The position numbers and the translations under genes are program-made. From contig JAFKIY010000002.1 in the NCBI GenBank assembly GCA_017306245.1, forward strand, positions 1 to 64,000: a stretch of 64,000 nucleotides of DNA. Direction: 5' to 3'. Source of the stretch: Micrococcales bacterium. GTDB taxonomy: Bacteria; Actinomycetota; Actinomycetes; Actinomycetales; Microbacteriaceae. Positions 56,250 to 64,000 of the stretch are shown one piece after another. Under the pieces are notes generated by a model. It searched no databases. It saw only the letters and a list, made by a program, of their open reading frames with translations, and was not told the origin of the DNA. Within the stretch, counting starts at the first letter, position 1. Each line of letters starts with the position of its first letter.

Positions 56250-57494
56250 ATGATGGACGGGCCTTACGGAAACGTCTCGACGAGTGCCACAGGCATGGAT
56301 CGGGCCCTCGATGCGGGCCACGGGATCGTGCGGCTCGCGCCGACCTGGGTTCCTCGAGCGTTTTGCACCCCGGGGCGGCGCATCCGCCTGCACCCGGATG
56401 ACTACTATCCGTTCGAACAAACGCGGGGCGGAATCGACGAGCGGTGGCTCTCCTCGGCCGTGCGAGCAGACAACGGGCCGCTCACCGGCGACAACGAAGG
56501 GCTGAGCCTCGTCGTCGATGCGGATGGCGGCGCGCTGTTCCCCTTTGACGAATTCGTCGCTCACCACAAGTCCGGGTTGATCGGCTCTCGCTTGTTCCAG
56601 AAACACGGCGTCTGGCCCATGTACTCCAAATTCTTCGACAACCAGCAGGCCCTGCCTTTCCACGTTCACCACACCGATGAGAAGGCAGCCCTGGTGGGCA
56701 AGCCGGGCAAGCCGGAGGCGTACTACTACTCGCCGCACATGAACAACCACCTCGGCGACCAGCCGATTTCGTTTCTGGGCCTTCAGCCGGACATCGAGAA
56801 GGGCCAGATCAGGGAACGACTGGAGCGGTTCTCGCGCGGCGGCGACAATCGCATCACCGAGCTTTCGCTCGGCTACCGCACCCAGCTCGGAACGGGATGG
56901 GACATCCCGTCCGGGGTGCTGCACGCTCCCGCCAGCGTCGCGACCTACGAGCCGCAGGCCGCGTGCGACGTGTTCTGCATGTGCGAATCATGGAGCAACA
57001 ACCGGGAGGTACCGGAAGAGCTGCTCTGGAAGGACGTTCCCGCGGACAAGCACGGCGACCTGGATTTCATCGTGAGCCTGCTCGAGTGGGACCTCAACAC
57101 CGACCCGCACTTCGTGACGAACCGATTCATGGTGCCCTATGACACCCAACAGTCTGCGGCGGACGGCGGGGTCGTGTACGTGGAAAAGTGGATCGTGTTC
57201 CGCTCGCCGCACTTCAGCGCGAAAGAGCTCACGGTTCGCCCGGGGCAATCCGTGACGATTGCGGACACGGATGCCTACGGATTGATTGCCGTGCAGGGTT
57301 TCGGAACGCTCGGGTCGCACGACATTGCCGCGGCAACCCTGATCCGGTACGGGCAGCTCAGTCAGGACGAGTTCTTCGTCTCCGAAGCCGCCGCCCGCGA
57401 GGGCGTGCGGATTGCCAACCGCAGCGCGACGGATGACCTCGTGATCCTGAAACACTTCGGACCGGAGAATTCCGAACTCGGTCTCCTGGCCTGA
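56250..57494 (+). CDS. Cupin-fold protein, phosphomannose isomerase-like, in rhamnose locus
   Basis: A 414-residue soluble protein. The region FFDNQQALPFHVHHTDEKAAL (about residue 140) followed by PEAYYYSPHM resembles the metal-binding cupin of class I mannose-6-phosphate isomerases, and GWDIPSGVLHAPASV fits a second conserved strand. No active-site set can be completed, so the reaction is unknown; a sugar or sugar-phosphate isomerase or epimerase is plausible. ATG 56250 has GGGAG 6 bases upstream. It is divergent from rhaI and shares operator 1. Confidence 0.68.
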   Translation: MMDGPYGNVSTSATGMDRALDAGHGIVRLAPTWVPRAFCTPGRRIRLHPDDYYPFEQTRGGIDERWLSSAVRADNGPLTGDNEGLSLVVDADGGALFPFDEFVAHHKSGLIGSRLFQKHGVWPMYSKFFDNQQALPFHVHHTDEKAALVGKPGKPEAYYYSPHMNNHLGDQPISFLGLQPDIEKGQIRERLERFSRGGDNRITELSLGYRTQLGTGWDIPSGVLHAPASVATYEPQAACDVFCMCESWSNNREVPEELLWKDVPADKHGDLDFIVSLLEWDLNTDPHFVTNRFMVPYDTQQSAADGGVVYVEKWIVFRSPHFSAKELTVRPGQSVTIADTDAYGLIAVQGFGTLGSHDIAAATLIRYGQLSQDEFFVSEAAAREGVRIANRSATDDLVILKHFGPENSELGLLA

Positions 57495-57510
57495 CGGGGC
57501 GCACAACATC

Positions 57511-59664
57511 ATGAACGCCTACCTCGACTCCCGCCGGAGACTGCTGCTCGACATGCACATCCCGGATTGGGATGAAGGGTTTCTCGCGAGTTACGACCCG
57601 AGGGAGCTGGCCGGGCTGTACCGGCTGGCCGGTGCGGACGGCGCACTGCTGTACTGCAAGTCGCATCTCGGGTTGAACTACTGGCCTTCTCCCGTGGGCG
57701 GGATCCACCGCGTCGCCCGCGAACGCGACCTCGTGGGGGAGGCAAAGTCAGCGCTCGAGGGCGCAGGAATCGCGGTGGCCGCCTATCACAGCGTCATCTT
57801 CGACAACTGGGCCGCGCAGCATCACCCCGAGTGGCGCATCGTTCCCGCCAGCCGGGCAGTTGGCAGCGAGTGGACCGTACTCGGCCACCGCTACGGAACG
57901 ATGTGCCCGAATCATCCCGAATACGTCAAGTACGAGAAGGCCCAGATCAGGGCTCTCCTCGAACGCTTCGAGTTTGACACGCTGTGGCTGGATATGGCGT
58001 TCTGGACCGCGGTGTGCGTGTGCGAGGCGTGCGCCGACCGGTTCCGGGGTGAGCACGGACTGGAACTGCCGGCCGTCATCGACTGGAGCGACAGGGTCTG
58101 GACGACGTTCCAGTCCGCTCGGGAGCGGTGGATCGCCGGGTTTGCGGCGGACCTCATGGCCACAGCCCGCAACGTGCGACCGGGCATCGCGCTCACCCAC
58201 AATCTCGCGCCAGGTCTTCGAGGCTGGTTCCAGGGGCAGCGCGCGCAGGATGCCGCGCTCGATGACTTCGCCGCGGGCGATCTTTACGGCGGATTCGATG
58301 AGCAAGTGTTCGTCCTCGCGCTCATGCGGGGCTTTCGCCGCCCGGCGAGGCCGGAGTTCATGACGACGCGAACGCGCGACCTGTTCAACCACTCCAGCAC
58401 GAAGACCGAACACGAAATGCTCACGCAGGCGTTCGCCGCGGTCGCATCCGATTCGGCATTCCTGTTCATCGACGCGGTCGACCCCTCCGGACGCCTGAAC
58501 GGCGAAGTGTACGAGCGAATCGGCCGGGTGTTCGCCGCGACCCGAGGCGTCGAAGCGGAAACCGGGGGTACCGAGATCACCGATGTGGCGGTGTACTACT
58601 CGGACGACTCCCGCATCGAGAGCACGGGCGCGAATGCTGCGGGCTTCGGCCCGGTGGCGGAGGCTATCCCCGGAGGCGGATCGCACCATCAGGATGCCGT
58701 GATGGGCGCCGTTCGGGCGCTTCGCCGCGGACACATACCGTTTTCCGTCGTCACCCGGCTCGACAACGACAGGCTCGGCGAGTTTTCGGTCATCGTCCTT
58801 CCGGATGCACGCCGGCTCTCCGCCGAGGACGTTTCCGCGTTTCGGGCCTACGTGGCGGGCGGGGGACGACTGTATGCCAGCGGCGGCAGCTCGCTCCTGC
58901 TCTCGGACGGGACGGCGACGGGTGACTTTTTCCTTGCCGATGTTTTCGGGTGCCGCGTGATCGGATCCGAGGACGGCGTGATGGCATACCTGCGCCCGGG
59001 AACGGACGGCCTTGCTTCGGCAATGGCGCCGGAGCCGTACTTGCCGATCGGGCAGAGACTCCCGTCGCCGTCCGGATCCGGTACGCCGCTGGGTATTCCC
59101 CGAATCGCCGCCGCCGGCGGCGCCCGAGTACTCGCTCGGATCACCCTGCCGTTCGGCTACCCGTCCGATGGAACCCTGGAGGGCAGGGACTTCGCGAGCA
59201 TCCATTCGTCGCCGCCGTGGAACGATACATCCCACGCGGCGCTGCTCGTGAACGATTTCGGCGAAGGACGCGCGCTCTACTCGAGTGCACCGGTCGAGGC
59301 CACGGGCAGCCCGGCACACGAAGCCGTGTTCCTCCATCTGCTGAACCACGAGCTCGGCCTCGACTCCCGGCTCACCGCGGTCGGGCATCCGGAGGTGTGG
59401 GTGACGGGTTTCGACCAACCCGATCGCGGGCGGATCCTGGTGGGCGCGCTGCGGCTCGCCGAGGATGCCCCGCGCGCGGCCGAGCCCATGGAAATCCGGA
59501 TCCGCATCCCTGCCGGCACCATGGTGGCGGCGGTGCGCAGCGTTAGTTCCGGCAAGCCATGCCGCTGGAGCATGGACGGCGCGGTCGCGAGCATCGACGT
59601 GGCCGTGACCCTCTTCGAAATGGTGGCCATCGAGCTCACGACGGTTCGCCCTGCCGCACGCTGA
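57511..59664 (+). CDS. GHL6-type putative glycoside hydrolase with beta-galactosidase-like trimerisation domain
   Basis: A 717-residue protein without a signal peptide. Residues about 20-185 match the hypothetical glycosyl hydrolase 6 pattern: GADGALLYCKSHLGLNYWPS, VAAYHSVIFDNWAAQHHPEW, TMCPNHPEYVKYEKAQIR and LWLDMAFWTAVCVCEACADRF. A TIM barrel continues to about 400, then a Rossmann-like domain (VIVLPDARRLSAEDVSAFRAYVAGGGRL) as in GH42 trimerisation domains, then a beta domain. The Asp in LWLDMAFW is a candidate catalytic residue. A cytoplasmic glycosidase in a rhamnose locus suggests cleavage of imported rhamnosides; this is inference. It starts 16 bases after the cupin gene. Confidence 0.7.
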   Translation: MNAYLDSRRRLLLDMHIPDWDEGFLASYDPRELAGLYRLAGADGALLYCKSHLGLNYWPSPVGGIHRVARERDLVGEAKSALEGAGIAVAAYHSVIFDNWAAQHHPEWRIVPASRAVGSEWTVLGHRYGTMCPNHPEYVKYEKAQIRALLERFEFDTLWLDMAFWTAVCVCEACADRFRGEHGLELPAVIDWSDRVWTTFQSARERWIAGFAADLMATARNVRPGIALTHNLAPGLRGWFQGQRAQDAALDDFAAGDLYGGFDEQVFVLALMRGFRRPARPEFMTTRTRDLFNHSSTKTEHEMLTQAFAAVASDSAFLFIDAVDPSGRLNGEVYERIGRVFAATRGVEAETGGTEITDVAVYYSDDSRIESTGANAAGFGPVAEAIPGGGSHHQDAVMGAVRALRRGHIPFSVVTRLDNDRLGEFSVIVLPDARRLSAEDVSAFRAYVAGGGRLYASGGSSLLLSDGTATGDFFLADVFGCRVIGSEDGVMAYLRPGTDGLASAMAPEPYLPIGQRLPSPSGSGTPLGIPRIAAAGGARVLARITLPFGYPSDGTLEGRDFASIHSSPPWNDTSHAALLVNDFGEGRALYSSAPVEATGSPAHEAVFLHLLNHELGLDSRLTAVGHPEVWVTGFDQPDRGRILVGALRLAEDAPRAAEPMEIRIRIPAGTMVAAVRSVSSGKPCRWSMDGAVASIDVAVTLFEMVAIELTTVRPAAR

Positions 59665-59734
59665 CCGTCTGGAGGCACGATTCGGGGGCGCGATCAGGAA
59701 TTGGGTTTCGCATTATCACGATTCACATCCGCAC

Positions 59735-59793
59735 TCGACAAGCCCGCCTCCTGCCTGTACTCTCTGTAGAAACCGAAACATTGAAACGATTCA
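59735..59793 (+). promoter_or_regulatory. Promoter and rhamnose regulon operator 2 before the ABC importer
   Basis: TCGACA (59735-59740) and TACTCT (59758-59763) are 17 bases apart and form a likely promoter. TGAAACGATTCA (59782-59793) lies 19 bases downstream of the -10, where a bound repressor would block transcription. It is the same 12-mer as operator 1 in reverse orientation. Confidence 0.7.
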
Positions 59794-59837
59794 TGTTGAG
59801 GATGGCCCGTACAACGTCGTAGATAGAAGAGGCAAAA

Positions 59838-61385
59838 ATGATGAAACACGGAAAGAGGATTGTGACGGCGCTGGCCGCCGTCACCGTCGCGGCACTAGCG
59901 CTCAGTGGGTGTTCCACCCCGGGCGAACCGGCAGCGGAAACGAGCAAGACACTCACGCTTGGTGTTTCATCCACCGACCAGTGGGGCTTCGTTCGCTCAG
60001 ATATCAGCACCCAGGTGCACTTGTCTGCCGCGTACTGGATGCCGCTGTACGACACGATCGTGAAGATCACCCCCGACCTGGAGATCCTTCCCAACCTCGC
60101 CACGAAATGGGAGTTCAACGCAGATCGCACGGAGATCACCTTCACGATCCGCGATGACGTGAAATTCACCGACGGCACTCCGCTGGACGCTCAGGCGATC
60201 GCCACCAACATCCTGTCCTTCCGGGACGGTGGCGGCGGCGAGGTTTCCCAGGCGGCCGCGTCGGTAGCCGATGCGGTGGCGCCGGATGCGACTACCCTGG
60301 TCGTGACGCTGAAGCAGCCCGACCCCTCAGTGCTCCCCGCAATGGCGGCGACCCTCGGCGCGGTCTTCCTGCCTGCGGACATCGACAACCCGGACAAGGA
60401 CAAGTCCGCGGTGCCGATCGGCTCGGGCCCGTACATCCTCGATGAGGCGAATACGACCCCGGATTCGATTTACACCTACGTTCGCAACAAGGACTACTGG
60501 GACCCCAAGTCCTACCCGTTCGACACGATCGTGCTCAAGCCCCTGGTGGACAACGCCGCCCGCATGAACGCGCTCAAGGCGGGCGAGATCGACGGGGCCA
60601 GGGTGCAGGCATCCGACGCGGCCGACATTGAAGGAAGCGGATTCACCCTCAACACGGGAATCGCGAACTGGGCCGGCCTCCACCTGCTCGACCGCGACGG
60701 AACCATCGTTCCCGCTCTCGGAAACCTCAAGGTTCGCCAGGCGATCAACATGGTCTTCGACCGCGACGCGATCGTGAAGAACATCTTCCAGGGCTACGGG
60801 GTTGCCAACAACCAGGTGTTCCGCGAAGCCAGCGAGGCGTACGTCGCGAGCGAGAAGGACAAGTACCCGTTCGATGTCGCGGCAGCCAAGAAGTTGATGG
60901 CCGACGCGGGTTACGCGGATGGCTTCGACATGGTGTTCCCCGCGATCACGGGAAGCCAGGACACGGTCATGCCGATCATCAAGCAGCAGCTCGGTGAGAT
61001 CGGAATCCGGATCACCGTCGAGTCGATGCAGATCGGCGACTACTTCAACGCCGTGTTCGCCAAGAAGTACGCCGCCCTGTACGTCACGCTTCCGAGCTTC
61101 GACGACTGGCGGGACGTCAAGGGCATGGTCACACCCACCGCCCTGTGGAACGCGCTGAAGACGGAGAGCCCGGAGCTCGACGGCTACATCAAGACCGCGC
61201 AGACTACCGGCGGCGACGAGCAGAAAGCGGCCTTCCAGGACATCGGGAAGTTCCTGCTCGACAACGCATGGTACGCCGCGTGGGCGACGCCCCACGTGCT
61301 GTACGGAACCGACTCTGCGATCACTGCGAAGCTCAGCCCCGGTCAGGTTGAACCACTGATCTGGGACATCAAGCCCGCAAAGTAG
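59838..61385 (+). CDS. ABC importer substrate-binding lipoprotein, family 5 (oligopeptide/glycoside type)
   Basis: A 515-residue family 5 binding protein (DppA/OppA class). Signal peptide KHGKRIVTALAAVTVAALALSGC has lipobox LSGC (Cys about 26). Family marks are WEFNADRTEITFTIRDDVKFTDGTPLDA, GSGPYILDEA and GNLKVRQAINMVFDRDAIV. Family 5 proteins carry peptides, nickel or oligosaccharides. The shared operator points to a rhamnose-containing glycoside. Followed by a hairpin, then the permeases. Confidence 0.85.
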   Translation: MMKHGKRIVTALAAVTVAALALSGCSTPGEPAAETSKTLTLGVSSTDQWGFVRSDISTQVHLSAAYWMPLYDTIVKITPDLEILPNLATKWEFNADRTEITFTIRDDVKFTDGTPLDAQAIATNILSFRDGGGGEVSQAAASVADAVAPDATTLVVTLKQPDPSVLPAMAATLGAVFLPADIDNPDKDKSAVPIGSGPYILDEANTTPDSIYTYVRNKDYWDPKSYPFDTIVLKPLVDNAARMNALKAGEIDGARVQASDAADIEGSGFTLNTGIANWAGLHLLDRDGTIVPALGNLKVRQAINMVFDRDAIVKNIFQGYGVANNQVFREASEAYVASEKDKYPFDVAAAKKLMADAGYADGFDMVFPAITGSQDTVMPIIKQQLGEIGIRITVESMQIGDYFNAVFAKKYAALYVTLPSFDDWRDVKGMVTPTALWNALKTESPELDGYIKTAQTTGGDEQKAAFQDIGKFLLDNAWYAAWATPHVLYGTDSAITAKLSPGQVEPLIWDIKPAK

Positions 61386-61397
61386 AGGACCGTTGAG

Positions 61398-61434
61398 GCC
61401 ACGCCGCGGGGGACACGAGCCCTCGCGGCGTGGC
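61398..61434 (+). terminator. Hairpin between binding-protein and permease genes
   Basis: GCCACGCCGCG (61398-61408) pairs perfectly with CGCGGCGTGGC (61424-61434); the stem extends inward by one G-T and three G-C pairs to a 7-base loop. It probably reduces permease expression relative to the binding protein, like the hairpin at 5325. Confidence 0.65.
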
Positions 61435-61463
61435 ACACTTCCTTGAAGCAGTAGGGAATCTTC

Positions 61464-62402
61464 ATGCTCGTATTTCTCACGCGACGGATAGTGGCAGGTC
61501 TCGTGCTCATCGTCGTCGTGTCCGCCGTGACCTTCTCCCTCGTCTACAGCGACGGCGAGCGCATAGCCCGCCTCATCCTCGGGCCCAATGCCGACCAGGC
61601 CGCCGTCGTCCAGCGTGCGCAGGAGCTGGGTCTCAATGAACCTCTTCTGGTGCAGTTCTTCGTATGGTTCGGCAATCTCCTGCACGGGGATCTCGGCCGA
61701 TCCTTCAGCAATCACCGGCCCGTCATCGAGACGCTCGTGAATCGGGTGCCCGTCACGCTGGCCCTCGTCGGGCTCACTCTCCTCGTCACGCTGATTTTCG
61801 CCGTGATCATCGGCCTCCTGAGCGCCTACAAGGGCGGGTGGGTCGATTCAGGGCTGAGGACCTTCGGGGTGTTCGGCTTCGCCACGCCCCACTTCCTGCT
61901 CGCGATCGGCCTCGTCGTGCTCTTCGCGATCACCCTCGGCATCCTGCCGGCGACCGGCTACATACCGCCGGCGAAATCCCCGAGCGGCTGGATCCAGTCG
62001 CTGATCCTTCCGGTGACAGCGCTCGCGATCGGAACGATCGCCTCGGCGTCCCAGCAGGTGCGGGGCGCGGTGCTGGATGTCATGAAGCAGGACTACATCC
62101 GCACCCTCCGCAGCAGGGGAGTTCCCCTGCGCGCCATCTACCTGCGCCACGCGCTCAAAAACGCGAGCGCCCCGGGACTGACCACCCTCGGGCTGCAATT
62201 CGTCGCACTGCTCGGCGGGGCGGTCGTGATCGAGCAGATCTTCGCGCTGCCCGGGATCGGCTCTCTCGTGATCGTCTCCGCACTCAAATCCGATATCCCC
62301 ATCATCATGGGCACGGTTCTCTTCCTCGTCGTTGTGGTCGTGATCGTCAACATCGTGGTCGACCTTGCCATCGCGTGGGCCAATCCGAAATCGAGGGTCT
62401 GA
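61464..62402 (+). CDS. ABC importer permease, DppB-like
   Basis: A 312-residue permease with six membrane segments. It starts MLVFLTRRIVAGLVLIVVVSAVTFSLVY, the typical DppB N-terminus, and has the EAA loop YIRTLRSRGVPLRAIYLRHALKNASAPGLTTLG (about residue 210). Its stop overlaps the next start (TGATG). Confidence 0.9.
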   Translation: MLVFLTRRIVAGLVLIVVVSAVTFSLVYSDGERIARLILGPNADQAAVVQRAQELGLNEPLLVQFFVWFGNLLHGDLGRSFSNHRPVIETLVNRVPVTLALVGLTLLVTLIFAVIIGLLSAYKGGWVDSGLRTFGVFGFATPHFLLAIGLVVLFAITLGILPATGYIPPAKSPSGWIQSLILPVTALAIGTIASASQQVRGAVLDVMKQDYIRTLRSRGVPLRAIYLRHALKNASAPGLTTLGLQFVALLGGAVVIEQIFALPGIGSLVIVSALKSDIPIIMGTVLFLVVVVVIVNIVVDLAIAWANPKSRV

Positions 62403-64000
62403 TGAGCGGCGAACCGGCAGCCCTCGGAACTCCCGAGCTTCCCACCTTCATTCGGCAGGGCACGTTCCGCCGACTCGCGAAGATGCCGACCGTGTGGATC
62501 GCGACGGTGATCCTCTTCACGGCGCTGTTCTTCTCCTTCTTCGGCGCGCTCCTGGCGCCGTTCGATCCGAACTTCACCGATCTGAACATGGTCAACATGG
62601 CGCCGTTCGCCTCCGACTTCCTCCTCGGCGGCGACCGGGCGGGCAGAGACATCTTCAGCCGGTTGCTGGTCGCGACCTCGAATACGATCGGAGGCGCCGC
62701 CATCGCGGTGTCCATTTCCGTGGCGATCGGCGCGAGCATCGGCTTGATGGCCGGGTACTACGGCCGCGTGTTCGACGCGCTCGGAGCGTGGCTTTCCAAC
62801 CTCATCCAGGCGCTCCCCGGAATCATCGTTCTCATCGCCGTGTACGTCGTCGCGGGCCCGTCGACCGTGACGAGCATGATCGTCGTCGGGATCCTGATCG
62901 CCCCCGTGTACTTCCGCCTCATGCGCAACGTCGTGATCTCCGTCCGGAACGAACTGTACGTCGATGCTGCCCGGGTGTCCGGTCTGTCCGATATCCGCAT
63001 CATGAGCCGGCACATCTTCGTGGTGGTGCGCGCGCCCATCATCATCGAGATGGCGTACATCGCAGGAATCGCCCTTGTCATCCAGGCGACCCTCGAATTC
63101 ATCGGGCTCGGCAGCCCCGAGAATCCGACCTGGGGCGGCATGCTTCAGGATTCCTTCAACGCCCTGTACATCTCGCCGTTCGCCATTCTGTGGCCGGCGC
63201 TGTCGATCATCCTCACGGTGCTTGCCTTCGTGTTCCTCAGCAACGCCGTGCGCGATACTCTGGGGGACCCGCGCAGCAGCGGGGGGAAGGCGCGCAAAGC
63301 GATCGTCAGCACGCCGGACTCGCGCGCGACGGCCGACGCGGGCTCCACGCACGCATTCCTTACCGTCCGCGACCTTTCCGTTGCCTATCCCCTGTCGAAG
63401 AACGAGTCCCGCACCGTCGTGAACAAGGTCAACCTCGAGGTCAACCGAGGCGAGGTTCTCGGACTCGTCGGCGAGAGCGGCTCCGGCAAGACTCAGACGG
63501 CGTTTGCGATTCTCGGCCTCCTGCCGCCGGAGGCGATAGTGGACTCCGGCCGCATCGTGCTCGGATCGACACCGCTGCTCGGGCTCACCGAGAAAAAACT
63601 GAACGCCCTCCGTGGAAGCGAAATCGCTTACGTGCCTCAGGAACCGATGTCCAACCTCGATCCGGCGTTCACGGTCGGCCAGCAGTTCGGATACGCCATG
63701 AGGAAGAAGTTGGGGCTGTCGAAAGCCCAGTCTCGCGAGCGGGCCCTGTCGCTTCTCGCGCGGGTGAACATCAACGATCCGGAGCGTGTCTACGACTACT
63801 ACCCGCACCAGCTCTCCGGTGGGATGGCACAGCGCGTGCTCATCGCCATCGCGGTGTCGTGCGACCCGGAACTGCTCATCGCCGACGAGCCGACGACCGC
63901 GCTCGACGTCACGGTGCAGGCCGAGGTGCTGGACCTGTTGCGCGGCCTTCAGCAGGAGCGATCGATGGCGCTCATCCTCGTGACGCACAACTTCGGCGTC
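62402..64000 (+). CDS. Fused DppC-like permease and DppD-like ATPase of ABC importer (3' partial)
   Basis: An open frame of 533 codons runs to the right edge with no stop. Residues 1 to about 290 form a DppC-type permease ([22 protein letters not shown], and the loop [22 protein letters not shown]). A linker of about 25 residues leads to an ATPase: Walker [10 protein letters not shown] (about 357), signature LSGGMAQRV (about 471), Walker [13 protein letters not shown] (about 490) and VTHNF at the edge. Permease-ATPase fusions of this type occur in actinobacteria. A second ATPase (DppF-like) is expected just beyond the window. Confidence 0.88.
   Translation, partial: MSGEPAALGTPELPTFIRQGTFRRLAKMPTVWIATVILFTALFFSFFGALLAPFDPNFTDLNMVNMAPFASDFLLGGDRAGRDIFSRLLVATSNTIGGAAIAVSISVAIGASIGLMAGYYGRVFDALGAWLSNLIQALPGIIVLIAVYVVAGPSTVTSMIVVGILIAPVYFRLMRNVVISVRNELYVDAARVSGLSDIRIMSRHIFVVVRAPIIIEMAYIAGIALVIQATLEFIGLGSPENPTWGGMLQDSFNALYISPFAILWPALSIILTVLAFVFLSNAVRDTLGDPRSSGGKARKAIVSTPDSRATADAGSTHAFLTVRDLSVAYPLSKNESRTVVNKVNLEVNRGEVLGLVGESGSGKTQTAFAILGLLPPEAIVDSGRIVLGSTPLLGLTEKKLNALRGSEIAYVPQEPMSNLDPAFTVGQQFGYAMRKKLGLSKAQSRERALSLLARVNINDPERVYDYYPHQLSGGMAQRVLIAIAVSCDPELLIADEPTTALDVTVQAEVLDLLRGLQQERSMALILVTHNFGV

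Noticed and set aside
57748..59418. A 556-codon minus-strand open frame opposite the GHL6-type gene
   Set aside because: No recognisable protein pattern and no start site; the plus-strand protein is clearly structured.

Overview
This window looks like chromosomal DNA of a high-GC actinobacterium, most probably a member of the Microbacteriaceae. The evidence is a single dnaK-grpE-dnaJ-hspR-clpB operon under HAIR boxes (HspR control), a RamB-type regulator beside aceA/aceB, a bifunctional-type dCTP deaminase, frequent GTG/TTG starts, and at least two promoters placed so close to the start codon that the mRNA would be nearly leaderless. I see no phage, transposase, integrase, rRNA or CRISPR array. 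One tRNA gene, tRNA-Gly(CCC), is present.

Region by region: 0.1-2.3 kb, a copper-type P1B ATPase with a CsoR-like operator. 2.4-7.3 kb, a branched-chain-amino-acid-type ABC importer (livG, livF, binding protein, livH, livM); livH carries an in-frame TGA. 7.4-16.7 kb, mixed housekeeping and accessory genes: parDE, tRNA-Gly, an APC permease, dcd, a divergent TetR/hydrolase pair, a polysaccharide deacetylase, idi, a PEP mutase-like enzyme, vapBC and a UMF1-type MFS protein. 16.7-23.6 kb, the heat-shock operon. 23.6-33.6 kb, a threonine aldolase-like enzyme, a NatAB-type ABC exporter, a methyltransferase remnant, a DUF6421-like gene, an FCD regulator, xth, pyrE, a septum-formation-type membrane protein and a YtrA-like GntR operon. 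33.7-39.6 kb, a polyamine-type ABC importer (potABCD) with an amidohydrolase. 39.7-44.4 kb, ramB and the glyoxylate shunt genes aceA and aceB. 44.5-50.2 kb, a hotdog thioesterase-like protein, a divergent MarR/FMN reductase pair, a divergent Lrp/dimethylargininase pair, an AidB-like acyl-CoA dehydrogenase and a second antitoxin/PIN toxin pair. 50.2-64.0 kb, an L-rhamnose locus.

The rhamnose locus is the most coherent system here. On the minus strand, rhaI, rhaEW, rhaB and lldD encode a full route from L-rhamnose to DHAP and pyruvate. Divergently, a cupin protein and a GHL6-type putative glycosidase are followed by an oligopeptide-type ABC importer whose second permease is fused to an ATPase; the window ends inside that fusion. 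The same 12-bp operator-like palindrome (TGAAACGATTCA) occurs in the divergent rhaI/cupin region and again before the importer. This suggests one regulon for importing rhamnose-containing glycosides, cleaving them inside the cell and oxidising the sugar. The cupin and GHL6 proteins are the parts with no known function and are the best candidates for new biology.

All functional calls are from reading the translated sequence; no database search was run. No gene-free stretch exceeds 300 bases; the longest, between ramB and aceA (294 bases), is described.
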